Of a stretch of 64,000 nucleotides of DNA, positions 43,601-53,958 are shown piece by piece. Origin of the DNA: Streptomyces wedmorensis (lineage in GTDB: Bacteria > Actinomycetota > Actinomycetes > Streptomycetales > Streptomycetaceae); assembly GCF_000716445.1 (NCBI RefSeq), contig NZ_JNWK01000005.1:393413-457412 (forward strand). The letters run 5' to 3'. Each line of letters starts with the position of its first letter. The stretch's first letter is position 1. Under the pieces are notes generated by a model. That model ran no database searches. It was not told where the DNA came from and saw only the letters and a program-made list of their open reading frames with translations. The translations under genes and the position numbers were made by a program.

Positions 43601-46600
43601 GCGACCGCTTGCACGAGCTATACCTACGAGGCCGGCAGCCAATATCGAAGCGTTGTTCTCGATGCCAGCCCTGCCGGGTACTGGCGTCTGCACGAGGCGG
43701 ACGGCGAGGACGCGGCGAGTGATGTCCCCTCACTGACCGGTTTGAACGCCGCCCGCTACCGGGACGTCACGCGGTCCGAAGCTGGGGCGTTGAACAACAC
43801 CGACAACAAGGCCGCTCGTTTCGACGGGAGCACCTCGCACGTCGAGCTCCCGGACAGCGCGATCGGATCCTCCACAGCCGTGTCGGTGGAACTCTGGTTC
43901 AAGACCAGCTTCGCCTCCGGGGTCCTCGTCGGTTTCCAGGATTCTCCGTTGAGCGACGAGGAATCTCGCTCGAACAACCCCGTGTTGGAGATCGACGCTC
44001 AGGGCAAGCTGCGAGCCTCTTTCGACACCGTTGGCGCACTTCAATCGCCCATGGCCTCGAGCAAAGTGGTCTCCGACGGCCAGTGGCATCACGCCCTGCT
44101 GTCCAGCAACGGCACGGGCCAGACCCTCTACCTGGACGGCGAGACCGTCGGAACCCGTGTCGGTGTCGTCGACCACAAGGACAAGACCTACACCTATCTC
44201 GGCACTGGCTACTCGAGCTGGGGGTACGACGGCCAGGGCGCCGGAAACCGCTTCTTCAACGGCACCATCGACGAAGCGGCGGTGTACCACCATGCTGTGG
44301 ATGCCGCGACGGTCCGTGAGCACTACGCAGCGCGCGCGGGCTCCCCGCGGCTGACCGGAGTCACTCTGCCCTCGGGCAGGACAAACGCACGCGTCACCTA
44401 CAACAGCGACACCGGACGCGTGACAGAAGTCATCGACGGTGCAGGTACCTGGAAGATCTCGGAACCCGTCTACGCCTCCGGTTCCCTGAGTTACACCACC
44501 GCCGTTCTCGGATCGGGCCCCAGCAGCTACTGGCGCCTGGGTGACAACAGCGGTGCCGCAGCACACGACGAGATACCCACCGGCGGTGACGGCTCCTACC
44601 AGGACGGCGTTGCACTCGGCCAGACCGGCACGTTCTCTGTGGGAGACGACGGAGCCGCAGGCTTCGACGGAATCGAAGGTGCCATCGAGGTGCCGGCGGA
44701 CTCCTTTGAAGGAGCCACCGCTCTCTCGGTCGAGGTGTGGTTCCGAACCGACCGTCCCGGGGGAGTGCTGCTCGGTCTGCAGAACACACCGCTGGGCACC
44801 ACACCCCAGATGCACAACCCGAGCCTGCTCATCGATGTCAACGGCAAGCTTCGCGGCAACTTCTGGCGCACCACGGGCAGTGGCGCGGCGGTCATCAGCA
44901 GCACAGCGGTCACGGACAACGAATGGCATCACGCTGTGATTGCCGGGGGTACCTCGGGACAGACGCTCTACCTGGACGGTGTCAAGGTCGGCTCCGCCAG
45001 TGGCGCGGTCAAGCCGGAGACCCTGGCCCACGCCTACCTTGGCGCCGGCCACTCCAGCCCTGGCTGGGACGGCGGAACCACGTACGCGATCAAGTACTTC
45101 CAAGGGGCCCTCGACGAGGCTGCCTTCTATACGAAGGAACTGAGCGCGCAGACCGTTCTCGAGCACTACCGCGCACGGAACAAGATCGTCGCCGGAAACG
45201 GTGACCAGTACCGCGCCGCCGTCACCGCCAACACCCCGGCGGCCTACTGGCGCCTGGACGAGACCAGCGGTACCCAGGTGACGAGCAAGATCGCCGCCGT
45301 CAACGGCACAGGCACCTACACCAAGGCCACCCTCGGCGCGACCGGAGCCTTCGGCACCGGAGACAACCAGGCAGTCCAGTTCAACGGGGACGGCTACGCC
45401 GAGGTCCCCGGCGCCGGCATCGGCACCGCCAATGTGAGCGCCGAGCTGTGGTTCAAGACCGCCAAGCCCGGTGTTCTCATGAGCAACCAGAGCGCTCCGC
45501 TCGCCGGCGCCGCCACGACCTCGGGTACCTGGACACCGGTCCTCTATGTCGGAACCGACGGCAAACTGCACGGTGAATACGCCTCGACGGGCATCACGCC
45601 GTCCAACGCGTCTCCCACGACGGTGACGGACAATCAGTGGCACCACGCCGCCATCACCGCGAACGCCGGAACTCAGACCCTCTACCTCGACGGCTTTGCC
45701 GTGGCGACCAAGGCGAACGCGCCGGTCAACCACCAGGCCAACACCCGAACCTTCCTGGGCGCGGGCTTCGCCCGCACCTGGCCGTCGGCCCCCGCCGACA
45801 TCAGCTACTTCACCGGCCAGATCGACGAGGCAGCCGTCTACCAGCACGCTCTGACCTCCGACCAGGTCAGTGACCACCACTTTGCGCGAACCTTCGCCGG
45901 CACCTCAGCCCTCGCTTCAGCCGTGACGGTCACCGACCCCGCGGGCAACAAGACCACCACCACGTACGACGTCGTACACGGTCAGCGCCGGATCTCCACC
46001 CAGAACGCAGAGGGCGGCGTCACGCGCTACGGCTACGACACCGGCGGCTTCCTCCACAGTGTCACCGACCCCAACGGCCACGTGACGACCACCGGACACG
46101 ACGCCGCCGGCAACCCGGTCTCCCGCACGGCCTGCCGCGACGCGAACTCCTGCTGGACCTCCTACGCGACGTTCTACAACAACACCGCCGATCCACTCGA
46201 CCCCCGCAACGGCAAGCCAACGGCCGCGCGCGACGCCCGCTCCACCGGGCCGACCGACGACCGCTACAAGACCACCAGCAGCTACACGCCACTGGGTCTC
46301 CTCGAAAAGCAGACCCTCGCCGACGGCCGCTTCTCCCTCACCACCTACACCACCGGAACGGAACCCGCGGTCGCCGGCGGAACCACCCCTCCGGGCCTCG
46401 TGGCGACCACGACGACCCCGGGCGGCGCCATCACGCGCTACACCTACTTCTCAAACGGTGACCTCGCGAAGGTCACCTCTCCCTCCGGGCTCCTCACCTC
46501 CTTCACCTACGACGGCGTCGGACGCAAGACCTCCGAGACCCAGACCTCCGACACCTTCACCAACGGCGTCACCACTGAATACGGCTACGACACCATGTCC

Positions 46601-49600
46601 AACGTCGTCACCGAGACCGGCACCGGGGTGAAGAACGAGATCACCGGTGTCACCCACACCGCGAAGATCAGCCGCGCCTTCGACCCGGACGGCAACCTGC
46701 TCACCGAGACCACCCAGGACACCACCGGCGGCGACACCGCACGCACCACGAGCTACCACTACGACGAGTTCGGACGCGGTGACCTGGTCACCGACGCCGA
46801 GAACCACACCACCGCATACACCTACGACGCACTGAACCGCGTCGCGGGCGAGACAGACGCACTCGGCAACACCCTCACCCACAGCTACACGCCGCGCGGC
46901 CAGCTCTCCGAGACAACGCTGAAGAACTGGACCGGGGACCCCTCGGGGCAGACCCGCGACCTCGTCCTCGTCTCCCACGCCTACGACCCGGCAGGCCGCC
47001 TGGCATCCACCACGGACGCCATGGGCGCCACCACGCAGTTCTCCTACTTCGACGACGACCTGCCCGCCACCACCACCGCCAAGCAGGTGACCCAGGCCGA
47101 CGGCAGCCGCCGCGACATCGTCCTGGAACGCAACACCTACGACGGGGCAGGCCACCTCACCCGCCAGTCCACCGGTGGCGACAAGGCCACCGTCGTCCAC
47201 ACGGTCGACGCCATCGGCCGCATCACGCAGAGCGTCTTCGACCCCGAAGACCTCGCCCGCAAGACCACGTTCGGCTACGACAACGACGACCGCCTGAAGA
47301 ACGAGACGCGGACAGTCGATGCCACGGGCCGTACCGTCACGGCTACCACCGATTACGACGCCGCCGGCAACCCCACCCGCACGGCCATCGCCGACGAAAC
47401 CGGCACCCTGGGCTCGACCACGAGTACCTTTGACGACCGGGGCATGCTCATGTCCACCGTGGGCGCCCGCGGCACCGTCACCGGAGCCGACCCGACCGCG
47501 TACACCACCACCTACCGCTACGACGCACTCGGCCGCCTGGTCGAGACCACGGCGCCGCCCGTCGACACGGAAGAGAACGGCTCCGCACCCGCCACCACCC
47601 GCCCCAGCACCCTTGTCGGCTACAACACGTTCGGGGAGGCCACCGAAGGCCGTGACGCACGTGGCGCTGTCACCCGTACCTCCGTCGACAAGCTCGGCCG
47701 TCCGACCGACGTGACGCTCCCCGACTACACCCCGCCGGGGGCGAGTGGACCTCTCGCGTCCGTCTCGCACGCCACGTATGACGCTCTCGGTCGCACCGCG
47801 TCCGTGACCGATCCCCTCGGCCGGATCGCCCGGTTCGGCTACGACCAGCTCGGCAACCTCACCCAGCAGACCGACCCGGCCCCGGGCACCACGACCACCA
47901 CGCTGAACGAGCCCAACCCGTTCCAAACCACGCAGACCGACCTGGGCGGCGCGGGCATCACCCGCTACACCTGGACCCCGACCGGCCTCCAGCTCTCGGC
48001 CACCACCCCGACCGGCGCGCGAACCGAAGCCACATACGACGAACTCGGCCGCCAGCTCACCACGACAGTGGTCGAGCGCTACCCTGCTCTGCAGAACCTG
48101 ACCAGCCGCTTCGTCTGGGACGACGCGAGCAACCAGACGGCGTCCACCACACCGGGCGGCCGGACGACCACCGGCGTGTTCAACGCGGCCGGTGAACCGG
48201 TGACCGTCACCGCCCCGGGCGCGGGCGTGACCCGCTTCTCCTACGACCGCCTCGGCCGCACGACCGAGACGATCGACCCGACCAACCGCAAGACCCAGTC
48301 CGTCTTCGACGGCCTGGACAACATCACCGAAACCAAGGACTACGGAAGCGGCCCCACCGTTCTGCGCTCCACCAAGGCCACCTACGACGCGGACGGCAAC
48401 CAACTCTCCGTGACCGGGCCGACCGGCAACTCCAGCACCTTCACCTACGACGCGCTGGGACAGATGGTCAAGCAGACCGAGAAGCTGTCGGACACCGACG
48501 CGATCACCACGACCTTCGGCTACGACGCCAACGGCAACCGCACCCGCTTCACCGACGGCCGAGGCAACACCACCCACTACACCTTCAACCCCTGGAACCT
48601 GCCCGAATCCACCATCGAGCCCGCCACCACCCAGCATCCTGACGCGACAGACCGCACGTGGACGACCCTCTACGACATCGCCGGCCAGGCCGTGACCGAG
48701 CTGCTCCCTGGCAACGTCAAGAGGCAGAGCACGTACGACGGGCTCGGCAGACTCGTGGGCGAAACGGGCACTGGTGCCGCCGCGGTCACCACGCCACGCC
48801 GCCTGACGTACGACCTCGACGGACGCCTCACCGGCGTCGGTACCGACGGCACGGTGAACAACAACACCTACACATACAACGACCGCGGCATGCTCCTGCG
48901 GGCCCAAGGACCTTCAGGCGACAGCCAGTACGCGTACGACGCCGACAGCTACATGACCGCCCGTACGGACGCCGCGGGCCGGACCACGTACGCCTACGAC
49001 AGTGCCGGCCGACTCTACCTGGCCAACGATCCTCTGACCGGCACGCAGCTCAGGTACAACTTCGACGCCGCCGGACGCCCAACCGTGGAGCAGTACGCAC
49101 GTGTCGGCACCGACGGACAGACCGCCATCGCATCCCAGCGCAGCTATGCCTACGACAGCCTCGGCCGCCTCGCCTCAGACACGGTGACGAACCTCGGCAC
49201 CCAGACTGAGGTTACCGGCATCACATACGGCTACGACCTGGCAGACCGCCTCACGACGAAGGCCACCACGGGCACCACTGGCGCCGCCGCCAACACGTAC
49301 ACGTACGACCTCGCTGGCCGTATGGACTCCTGGACCAGCGGCTCCAGCACCGTCACCTACACGTGGGACAAGTCCGGCAGCCTCGTCCGCCAAGGCGACA
49401 TATCCGGTGCTTATGACGCCCGTAACCGACTCCAGACCTGGGGCACGGAGAGCTACACGTACACTCCGCGAGGCACTACCGAAAGCGTTACGAACGGCAC
49501 TACCCGCGCCATCACTTCCGACGCCTTCGAAAGGACCGTCAACAACGGCGGCAGCACCTTCACCTACGACTCCCTCGACCGCGTCCTGACCCACAACGGA

Positions 49601-51238
49601 ACGCCGTTCACCTACGACGGCGGCTCAAACAGCCTCGTCACGGACGCCACCACGGCCTACACCCGTACCCCGGGCGGCACGCTCCTCGCCACGACCCCCA
49701 AGACCGACTTGAGTTCGGCCCACCTGTCCCTCACGGACCAGCACACCGACCTGGTTGCCGGCCTCAACCCGACGGGCACCTCCGTCGCGGCCTCCCGCTC
49801 CTACGACCCCTTCGGGCAAACCACAGCGACCGGCGGCACCAACCCGGCCGTCGGCTACCAGTCCGGCTGGACCGACTCCACGACCGGCGAGGTCAACATG
49901 GCCGCCCGCTGGTACCAGCCCAGAACGGGCAGCTTCACCTCGCGCGACACATGGCAGCTCGACCCTCGACCGTCCGGGCAAGGCAACCGATTCGCCTACG
50001 GGCTGGCCTCTCCGCTTAACGCGACCGATCCGTCGGGGCATGCCGTTCCACTAATCCTTGGCGGCATCGCCCTAGCTGATGCTCTCGGGTGGGGCGTTTT
50101 CGCGACGGTTGTCGTGGGCGGTGGTGCCGTGGTGACAGACACGTACCTGAGGAAGAGGGATGCGAGTTCTTCCAGTGCGTCGACAGGGTCCTCTAGCACG
50201 AGTTATGCCAACAGCTGGCAGGTTCAAGACTTGGAGCTTCGACACGACTACACGGGTTCGTCCAGTTTCAGCACGTACAGCTCGAGCTCGCCGGGTTCCA
50301 GTAGGCACAGCTCAGGCACCCATGCGACGACGACTTCCACGCATGCTCCCCATGCGCGAGTCACCGCTCCGCCCAGGCCGGTGATCGACCCGAACCCCAA
50401 TAACGGTCCTCATCCGAAGCCTGCCCCCACCCGCCCGGTCCCTAGGCCCGACTGGAACCCCAGGAATGGCGGCTGGAAGCCTGGAGATGGCTGGGACATG
50501 GTCGTTGGCGGACTAAGCCTCCTCAACCTGCTTGGCGATGACGAGCAGCTCAGCCCGGCTCAGGTAACCGACCCCTACAGTGCTCCAGGGGTAAATCCGG
50601 GTGGATCCAACCGAGACGACAACAGAAGAGACTGCCGTAGGAACGGTCAAGGGTGGGTCGACCCCGGGACCCCTGACTCCGCGTACGGTAACCGGGCCAC
50701 CGGCGTGGAAGCCTGTCTCGACTCTGCCTATATAGAAACCCATCCGGGCACCCCCGTTCCCCGTAACGGCAACAAGCCGCCTGGTTACGACTGGGCTCGT
50801 TCCTACGTCGGGTATCTGGGAGGTCAGCCCCGTGACGTTCACGCCTGCCACCTCCTCGGCGCCCAGTTGAGCGGATCGGGCACTGACCTGGCCAATCTTG
50901 CAACCTGCGGATCTGACGCCAATGCTTACGTCGGCAAGCCCACGAAGCCGATTCCTCCAATGGACAGCATGCTGACCTTCGAGGACACCGTCCGGTCCCT
51001 CATAGATTCCCAGCATGTCGTGCAGTACAAGGTGACACCGGATTACGATGGCGGGCGAACTGTGCCCTACAAGTTCCGCATGTCTTACATGGCATGGGAC
51101 AGCAGTGGACGTTACGCGGGCGCCGACACCGCGAAGGTGTCGAACCTCATTTACACAGCCGGCCGCGGTTGGAAGAATCTAGGCACCGCGATCGACAGTC
51201 GAACCGGTGCCGATGTACCCATGCCGGGGCAGCGGTGA
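40661..51238 (+). CDS. Giant RHS/YD-repeat polymorphic toxin with nuclease tip
   Basis: This 3,525-residue secreted protein has a Sec signal peptide at residues 1-28 ([14 protein letters not shown], cut near AAAQ). In order it shows a DNRLRE-like domain (about 365-545), Ig/CARDB-like regions (545-680), a DUF6531-type RHS entry near 787 ([23 protein letters not shown]), three LamG domains (about 1040-1225, 1310-1505 and 1560-1745) and a long YD-repeat shell (1750-3035). The RHS core follows (about 3035-3127: [27 protein letters not shown], ending DPSGH). After a hydrophobic pre-toxin segment (3130-3155) and a Ser/Pro linker comes the tip: [20 protein letters not shown] and [20 protein letters not shown], a DNA/RNA non-specific endonuclease (Endonuclea_NS) signature. 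A SUKH immunity gene follows. It is WapA-like in plan and probably mediates competition. Confidence 0.92.
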   Translation: MRFVRPVSVAVAFVMAALAGSEGPAAAQTLSAGRMVAGDAPDQRWGSAAGRSHESTGDATSAETSGGRPGHTPTPGELAAVQEPASALVAPTVQRPAVTLTPVPGDAETPRGFDSNTSQELVGERQRTAKTFQNADGTLTTRFFEEPVNFQDSSGVWKPVDTTLKPVPRTGRLGRVVSVSADGWRIAAGETETAFAEFADGGPLVSMKTGSETSVGFAIQRAAHAEGEAEGSTITYRGVLPASDVRFIATGDSVKEVLYLNSVEAPMEWTFPLYTQGLTGSLDASGAVLFKDASGSVRARIPAGWMEDSNLAPNSNQGEISSGVRYDLLDVEGGQALKVSLDSEWLRDPRRVFPVKVDPTVVSVTAVAATSGTFVQYPYNTNFASDTNIKVGTYDAGGHKAAGFLHFASVENSLKNAWVLGASLALYNTWSYSCTARPVTIHPITSAWSESTTSSYPGPATGAALASKSFTHGWRPEGQTAYPCGAAAWEGINLGAAGRQLVDDWTHGRKKNYGLAVKASTTDSYAWKTFGSDDYPNGKPSLDVTWTKYGATYKVGTLITPMTATSEGALQMTVTNRGQETWPANGNYKLRYRLYDAAGKEITDTAKLRWTNLPTSVAPGGSITVNAKIAPLTPATYTIAWTMDDYGTVTFSGAGIPTANVKVEAVNVPPTLTGLAPASGIVTDTLTPTFWASGTDRDRYPKALEYQFEVCEVEGSNTRKNCRLGTRSASAQWNVPAGWLSWSKTYAWYGYVYDGAATSVRPGPSLLTTQVPQPPITSHLGTSDAGRDFGERNGNYATAATDAAIPTVGPELSVTRTYNSQDTRQSNAFGASWSTRWDMRAVPESNNSVLITLSTGTQVRFGRNSDGSYAAPSGSVGVLKAVSTGGWTLRDGAANLHTFDSTGRLTKIADGHGREQLLTYTDGKIARATDALSGRYLAFTWAGSHVVAAETNEVNGADSRLKWTYTYEGDSLIKVCPPSSATACTSYTYEAGSQYRSVVLDASPAGYWRLHEADGEDAASDVPSLTGLNAARYRDVTRSEAGALNNTDNKAARFDGSTSHVELPDSAIGSSTAVSVELWFKTSFASGVLVGFQDSPLSDEESRSNNPVLEIDAQGKLRASFDTVGALQSPMASSKVVSDGQWHHALLSSNGTGQTLYLDGETVGTRVGVVDHKDKTYTYLGTGYSSWGYDGQGAGNRFFNGTIDEAAVYHHAVDAATVREHYAARAGSPRLTGVTLPSGRTNARVTYNSDTGRVTEVIDGAGTWKISEPVYASGSLSYTTAVLGSGPSSYWRLGDNSGAAAHDEIPTGGDGSYQDGVALGQTGTFSVGDDGAAGFDGIEGAIEVPADSFEGATALSVEVWFRTDRPGGVLLGLQNTPLGTTPQMHNPSLLIDVNGKLRGNFWRTTGSGAAVISSTAVTDNEWHHAVIAGGTSGQTLYLDGVKVGSASGAVKPETLAHAYLGAGHSSPGWDGGTTYAIKYFQGALDEAAFYTKELSAQTVLEHYRARNKIVAGNGDQYRAAVTANTPAAYWRLDETSGTQVTSKIAAVNGTGTYTKATLGATGAFGTGDNQAVQFNGDGYAEVPGAGIGTANVSAELWFKTAKPGVLMSNQSAPLAGAATTSGTWTPVLYVGTDGKLHGEYASTGITPSNASPTTVTDNQWHHAAITANAGTQTLYLDGFAVATKANAPVNHQANTRTFLGAGFARTWPSAPADISYFTGQIDEAAVYQHALTSDQVSDHHFARTFAGTSALASAVTVTDPAGNKTTTTYDVVHGQRRISTQNAEGGVTRYGYDTGGFLHSVTDPNGHVTTTGHDAAGNPVSRTACRDANSCWTSYATFYNNTADPLDPRNGKPTAARDARSTGPTDDRYKTTSSYTPLGLLEKQTLADGRFSLTTYTTGTEPAVAGGTTPPGLVATTTTPGGAITRYTYFSNGDLAKVTSPSGLLTSFTYDGVGRKTSETQTSDTFTNGVTTEYGYDTMSNVVTETGTGVKNEITGVTHTAKISRAFDPDGNLLTETTQDTTGGDTARTTSYHYDEFGRGDLVTDAENHTTAYTYDALNRVAGETDALGNTLTHSYTPRGQLSETTLKNWTGDPSGQTRDLVLVSHAYDPAGRLASTTDAMGATTQFSYFDDDLPATTTAKQVTQADGSRRDIVLERNTYDGAGHLTRQSTGGDKATVVHTVDAIGRITQSVFDPEDLARKTTFGYDNDDRLKNETRTVDATGRTVTATTDYDAAGNPTRTAIADETGTLGSTTSTFDDRGMLMSTVGARGTVTGADPTAYTTTYRYDALGRLVETTAPPVDTEENGSAPATTRPSTLVGYNTFGEATEGRDARGAVTRTSVDKLGRPTDVTLPDYTPPGASGPLASVSHATYDALGRTASVTDPLGRIARFGYDQLGNLTQQTDPAPGTTTTTLNEPNPFQTTQTDLGGAGITRYTWTPTGLQLSATTPTGARTEATYDELGRQLTTTVVERYPALQNLTSRFVWDDASNQTASTTPGGRTTTGVFNAAGEPVTVTAPGAGVTRFSYDRLGRTTETIDPTNRKTQSVFDGLDNITETKDYGSGPTVLRSTKATYDADGNQLSVTGPTGNSSTFTYDALGQMVKQTEKLSDTDAITTTFGYDANGNRTRFTDGRGNTTHYTFNPWNLPESTIEPATTQHPDATDRTWTTLYDIAGQAVTELLPGNVKRQSTYDGLGRLVGETGTGAAAVTTPRRLTYDLDGRLTGVGTDGTVNNNTYTYNDRGMLLRAQGPSGDSQYAYDADSYMTARTDAAGRTTYAYDSAGRLYLANDPLTGTQLRYNFDAAGRPTVEQYARVGTDGQTAIASQRSYAYDSLGRLASDTVTNLGTQTEVTGITYGYDLADRLTTKATTGTTGAAANTYTYDLAGRMDSWTSGSSTVTYTWDKSGSLVRQGDISGAYDARNRLQTWGTESYTYTPRGTTESVTNGTTRAITSDAFERTVNNGGSTFTYDSLDRVLTHNGTPFTYDGGSNSLVTDATTAYTRTPGGTLLATTPKTDLSSAHLSLTDQHTDLVAGLNPTGTSVAASRSYDPFGQTTATGGTNPAVGYQSGWTDSTTGEVNMAARWYQPRTGSFTSRDTWQLDPRPSGQGNRFAYGLASPLNATDPSGHAVPLILGGIALADALGWGVFATVVVGGGAVVTDTYLRKRDASSSSASTGSSSTSYANSWQVQDLELRHDYTGSSSFSTYSSSSPGSSRHSSGTHATTTSTHAPHARVTAPPRPVIDPNPNNGPHPKPAPTRPVPRPDWNPRNGGWKPGDGWDMVVGGLSLLNLLGDDEQLSPAQVTDPYSAPGVNPGGSNRDDNRRDCRRNGQGWVDPGTPDSAYGNRATGVEACLDSAYIETHPGTPVPRNGNKPPGYDWARSYVGYLGGQPRDVHACHLLGAQLSGSGTDLANLATCGSDANAYVGKPTKPIPPMDSMLTFEDTVRSLIDSQHVVQYKVTPDYDGGRTVPYKFRMSYMAWDSSGRYAGADTAKVSNLIYTAGRGWKNLGTAIDSRTGADVPMPGQR

Positions 51239-51273
51239 GACCGGCCCCCGGCAATGCCTGAATGGAATTCAAC

Positions 51274-51816
51274 ATGCCTCACCATGCTATGGCGCGCCTG
51301 CGCGAGTTGCTCCCGCCACCCCTATGTGGCGGCGACTCCGTTGACTGGCAAGAGATCGAGCGGACGACGCGCCTGACGTTCCCGGCTGACTACCGGGAGT
51401 TCGTGGAGTTGTACGGCGGTGGAGAAATCGACGAGTACCTATCCGTCAGTACACCGCCCGTCCCCGGGTCAGCGTACGGGGACCTCCTGGACAGAATCGA
51501 TCCCGCCCTAGCGGACAGTGAAGATTTGAGTGCGCTCCTACCGGAAGGTGTACTGCCGCCACTGCTGCCCTTCGCGAACGTGGGAAGCGGCGATGTCGCG
51601 TTCTGGCTGTGCGAGGGAGCTCCCGACGACTGGCGCGTGGCCATCTTTCGTCGGCAGACGCCGTACGGGATGAACCGCTGGACTGTGTTCGACGGCGGTA
51701 TGGCATCGTTCTGTGTGGCGGTCCTCACCGGCGAGGCGAACCCCCTCAGCGAACAGCTTTCGACGGAGAGCCGACATGAGTTCGTGAGCTGGCGTCGACT
51801 GCAGGGCCTGGTGTGA
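51274..51816 (+). CDS. SUKH (SMI1/KNR4) immunity protein of the RHS toxin
   Basis: This protein of about 180 residues has the SUKH signature near the N-terminus: VDWQEIERTTRLTFPADYRE followed by FVELYGGGEIDEYL. SUKH proteins are the commonest immunity partners of nuclease toxins. It lies 35 bp after the RHS stop and presumably neutralises that protein's nuclease tip in the producing cell. The ATG at 51274 has GGA seven bases before it; an in-frame ATG at 51262 is the alternative. Confidence 0.85.
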   Translation: MPHHAMARLRELLPPPLCGGDSVDWQEIERTTRLTFPADYREFVELYGGGEIDEYLSVSTPPVPGSAYGDLLDRIDPALADSEDLSALLPEGVLPPLLPFANVGSGDVAFWLCEGAPDDWRVAIFRRQTPYGMNRWTVFDGGMASFCVAVLTGEANPLSEQLSTESRHEFVSWRRLQGLV

Positions 51817-51940
51817 GCGCGAGTGCACCTTGGAATCCACAAGGAAGACTGCGCGGCTGGGGCCGCTGGTCTTCTGAGTGAGGTTTTCTCAGCGAAATGA
51901 CCTCGTTGCCGCTGAGCCGTGAAGGCGGCCGGGGACAGGC

Positions 51941-52003
51941 GTGAAGCCCCTGGTAGGACAGGTCTCACAACAAGTACTTGTCCGTAACCACCAGGGGCTT
52001 CAC
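51941..52003. repeat. Nested inverted repeat ahead of the transposase relic
   Basis: GTGAAGCCCCTGGT (51941-51954) and ACCAGGGGCTTCAC (51990-52003) are perfect 14-base arms. Inside them GGACA/TGTCC (51956-51960 and 51979-51983) pair again, and ACAAGTACTTGT at 51970-51981 is a perfect palindrome. The structure abuts the transposase relic and is probably the end of that IS. Confidence 0.65.
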
Positions 52004-52004
52004 G

Positions 52005-52242
52005 TTGGTCGCCTATGCTGCCGTACTCGACGTTCCGCATCACGTTGTGGAAATGCTGGCGAAGCTTCTCGGCGCCCGTCGCCGCCGGATCGGCACGCCG
52101 AAGAGATCGCGGGCGCTGGGCCCGTTCCGCCAGGCGGTGCTGGTGCTGCGCTGGTTCCGCGACGGAGCGTGCGTGCACTGCCTGGCTCGCGATGAGGGTA
52201 TTTCGCAGGCCACTGGCTACCGGTACCTGCACGAGGGAAACA
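52005..52242 (+). pseudogene. IS5-type transposase N-terminal fragment
   Basis: About 79 codons read LVAYAAVLDVPHHVVEMLAK, LLGARRRRIGTPKRSRALGP and AVLVLRWFRDGACVHCLARD then EGISQATGYRYLHEG. This is the N-terminal helix-turn-helix region of IS5-type (HTH_Tnp_4/DDE_4) transposases common in Streptomyces. It stops abruptly at YLHEG; what follows in the same frame is unrelated and reads like a toxin tail. The DDE domain is missing. Confidence 0.8.
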
Positions 52243-52343
52243 ATTCGATTCCGACGGGGATTCAGATGACCGCATTTACCGCTCGCGGTGAGTTGTTTAA
52301 TGCCAGGATTGAAAACATTCAGGATTGGCAGACGAAATGCTGA
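52243..52343 (+). pseudogene. Toxin C-terminal tail remnant fused to the transposase relic
   Basis: The frame continues NNSIPTGIQMTAFTARGELF and NARIENIQDWQTKC to a TGA at 52341. This has the look of the last strand pair of DNA/RNA non-specific endonuclease tips (I-P-G-I-x-M-x-A, then V/I-x-N near the end). The stop overlaps the ATG of the next immunity gene (ATGCTGA), as toxin/immunity pairs often do. It is probably the 3' end of a lost toxin tip; identification is tentative. Confidence 0.5.
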
Positions 52344-52873
52344 CACCTCGTGACCTCGTCGAAGCTCTTCCCGGTCTTTCGGGTCTGATCTTGAGTGAGC
52401 CCAAGGTGGTGAACTGGGGCTATATCGCGACTGAGCTGGAGACCGACCTTCCGCGAGACTTTAAAGAACTTTCGCTGAAATTTTCAGCGTTTGAAGTTGG
52501 GGGCTTCCTGCGCGTATGGATCCCCGACGCTGGGTATGAAGATGCCTACGTAGAAGGAATTCGGTATGAGCTCGAGACGATTTCCTACCTTGTTGATGAT
52601 CAGGCATCCGGAGGATACGCCCCCTATCCGAATGAAGGGGGGTTGCTTCCCTGGGGTCAGTCCCTAGATGGCGACCTCTTCTGCTGGCAGACTCGCGACC
52701 TCGACCCAAATTCCTGGACCGTTGTTATTGGTGGCGCCAACGGAACTTGGTGGGAGGTCGAGGCAGGTCTGCTCGAGTTTCTCGTTGGGCTGATCAACGG
52801 AACGTTCGACACGGGTGAACTGCCGCCGAATGTGATTGTTTCCGAGTCTTCAGTCGTTTCGCTGGTGAAGTGA
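52337..52873 (+). CDS. Second SUKH-like immunity protein
   Basis: This 178-residue protein starts MLTPRDLVEALPGLSG and contains VNWGYIATELETDLPRDFKE near residues 30-50, which matches the SUKH pattern (hydrophobic-W, then L-P-x-D-F/Y). AGGA lies upstream of the ATG at 52337. Codon usage is clearly AT-richer than the flanking chromosome (ATT, GTT and GAT codons), typical of transferred immunity genes. It overlaps the end of a toxin-tail remnant and has no intact toxin partner. Confidence 0.75.
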   Translation: MLTPRDLVEALPGLSGLILSEPKVVNWGYIATELETDLPRDFKELSLKFSAFEVGGFLRVWIPDAGYEDAYVEGIRYELETISYLVDDQASGGYAPYPNEGGLLPWGQSLDGDLFCWQTRDLDPNSWTVVIGGANGTWWEVEAGLLEFLVGLINGTFDTGELPPNVIVSESSVVSLVK

Positions 52874-53216
52874 GCGTTCTGGACGTTCTGAAATGGTTCG
52901 TCATCTCCGTGAGGTGTGGCGGCGACCTCGTTTGGTCAGCGAGCGGGCTGCAGGATTGATCGGTCTGGGAAGCGGGGAGCCCTTTCCAAGCTGGCGGTGA
53001 TGACTGCGAGTTGGACGGGTCGGCGTAACAACGAAGCTCCTGGTAGACGGGTTCTTAACCAAGATCACCCGTGAGCGACTCTGTCGGGGATCTTCGGTTT
53101 TCGGGTTACTTGCCTTGCCGTCACCAGCATTTCGTCCGGGCGCGAGGGAGCCGCGCCTCCGTCCCCCGGTTGGGGGACGGGGATTCACCGGAGAAACGCT
53201 CCGGCTCACTGCCCGC
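52874..53216. other. Non-coding stretch with a terminator hairpin
   Basis: No gene was recognised between the second immunity gene and the minus-strand hypothetical gene. CGAAGCTCCTGGTAGACGGG near 53031 resembles the IS end seen at 51941 (AAGCCCCTGGTAG), so this may be another IS scar. The 3' part holds the hairpin listed separately. Confidence 0.4.
53159..53180 (-). terminator. Hairpin after the minus-strand hypothetical gene
   Basis: CCGTCCCCC (53159-53167) and GGGGGACGG (53172-53180) pair perfectly around GGTT. It lies 36 bp beyond the stop of the minus-strand gene at 53217, which supports that gene being real. Confidence 0.65.
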
Positions 53217-53612
53217 TCAGTCCCTCGGCAATGTCTCCAGGTCTGAACGGCGGCGCAGGAAGCGCCGTCTGCGGGGCGGGGGCGCGGGAGGCGCAAGGGC
53301 GGAACGCAGCGCCTCATGGAAGGCGCGCATCGCCGCCGCCGCTCGGTCGTGGTCGCCGGAGTGCTTGACCGCGGCCTCATAGAGGTCAGTGGCGGCAGGG
53401 CCGAGAGTCTCATTTCGGAGCAGCGGCGCAACAGCGGTCCCCAGCCGTGCGAGAGGCGCGGCAAGAGCAGCCGCAGAGACCCCGGTCTCGTGGTCCCAGC
53501 TGTAGATGGTCCGGGCAGCCTCGCCGGCGGCGGCGAAAACCGCAGGCCGCCCGTCCTTGGAAACCGGCCCGCCAAATTTTGACGAAATGCCTGCCACCTT
53601 CTCGCTGCTCAA
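53217..53612 (-). CDS. Hypothetical protein, start uncertain
   Basis: This minus-strand frame reads like a real protein: SKFGGPVSKDGRPAVFAAAG, then EAARTIYSWDHETGVSAAAL and PLARLGTAVAPLLRNETLGP, with an Arg/Pro-rich tail PPPRRRRFLRRRSD. A TTG at 53612 is the only available start near the open end. The frame stays open further upstream to a TGA near 53680 without an ATG or GTG, so the N-terminus may have been lost when the neighbouring toxin-tail DNA was joined to it. No family recognised. Confidence 0.55.
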   Translation of the reverse strand: MSSEKVAGISSKFGGPVSKDGRPAVFAAAGEAARTIYSWDHETGVSAAALAAPLARLGTAVAPLLRNETLGPAATDLYEAAVKHSGDHDRAAAAMRAFHEALRSALAPPAPPPRRRRFLRRRSDLETLPRD

Positions 53613-53627
53613 CTGATCGGTGATGGA

Positions 53628-53903
53628 TTGCGGTATGACAACCTTTCCACATGTGCACGATCTACGAATGCGTCAAGGATGGATCCGCGTGACCCTGGTC
53701 AGCACCCGAACATGCTCTACTACGAGAACGAGGTGAAGAAGGCCATCGATCAGAAGCAGGTTGTCTACTATCACGTGACTCCTGAATACGATGGAAATAC
53801 GGTGGTTCCTTTCAGGTATCGCATGCAAGCGGAAGGGTGGCCCCCCCTGGGGCGCGAGGAGTATATTTCGATGAGCATGTGGAGAATAAGATATTCTCTC
53901 TAA
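53628..53903 (+). pseudogene. Orphan nuclease-toxin tail homologous to the RHS tip
   Basis: This 91-codon frame reads RYDNLSTCARSTNAS, then YYENEVKKAIDQKQVVYYHV and TPEYDGNTVVPFRYRMQAEG. It is plainly homologous to the end of the RHS protein ([41 protein letters not shown]). The catalytic half equivalent to ACHLLG is missing and no RHS core precedes it, so it is a displaced, truncated C-terminal cassette. An ATG at 53628 or 53679 could allow expression, but a nuclease is unlikely. A SUKH gene follows after 55 bp. Confidence 0.85.
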
Positions 53904-53958
53904 AGGATCGGTCATGACATAACCTGGGCCGGGAGATTCCGGAAGGCTGGCACAAGTG

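Noticed and set aside
41291..48907. Several long minus-strand frames (500-800 codons) inside the RHS gene
   Set aside because: They mirror the periodic YD and LamG repeats of the plus strand and show no motifs or ribosome binding sites.
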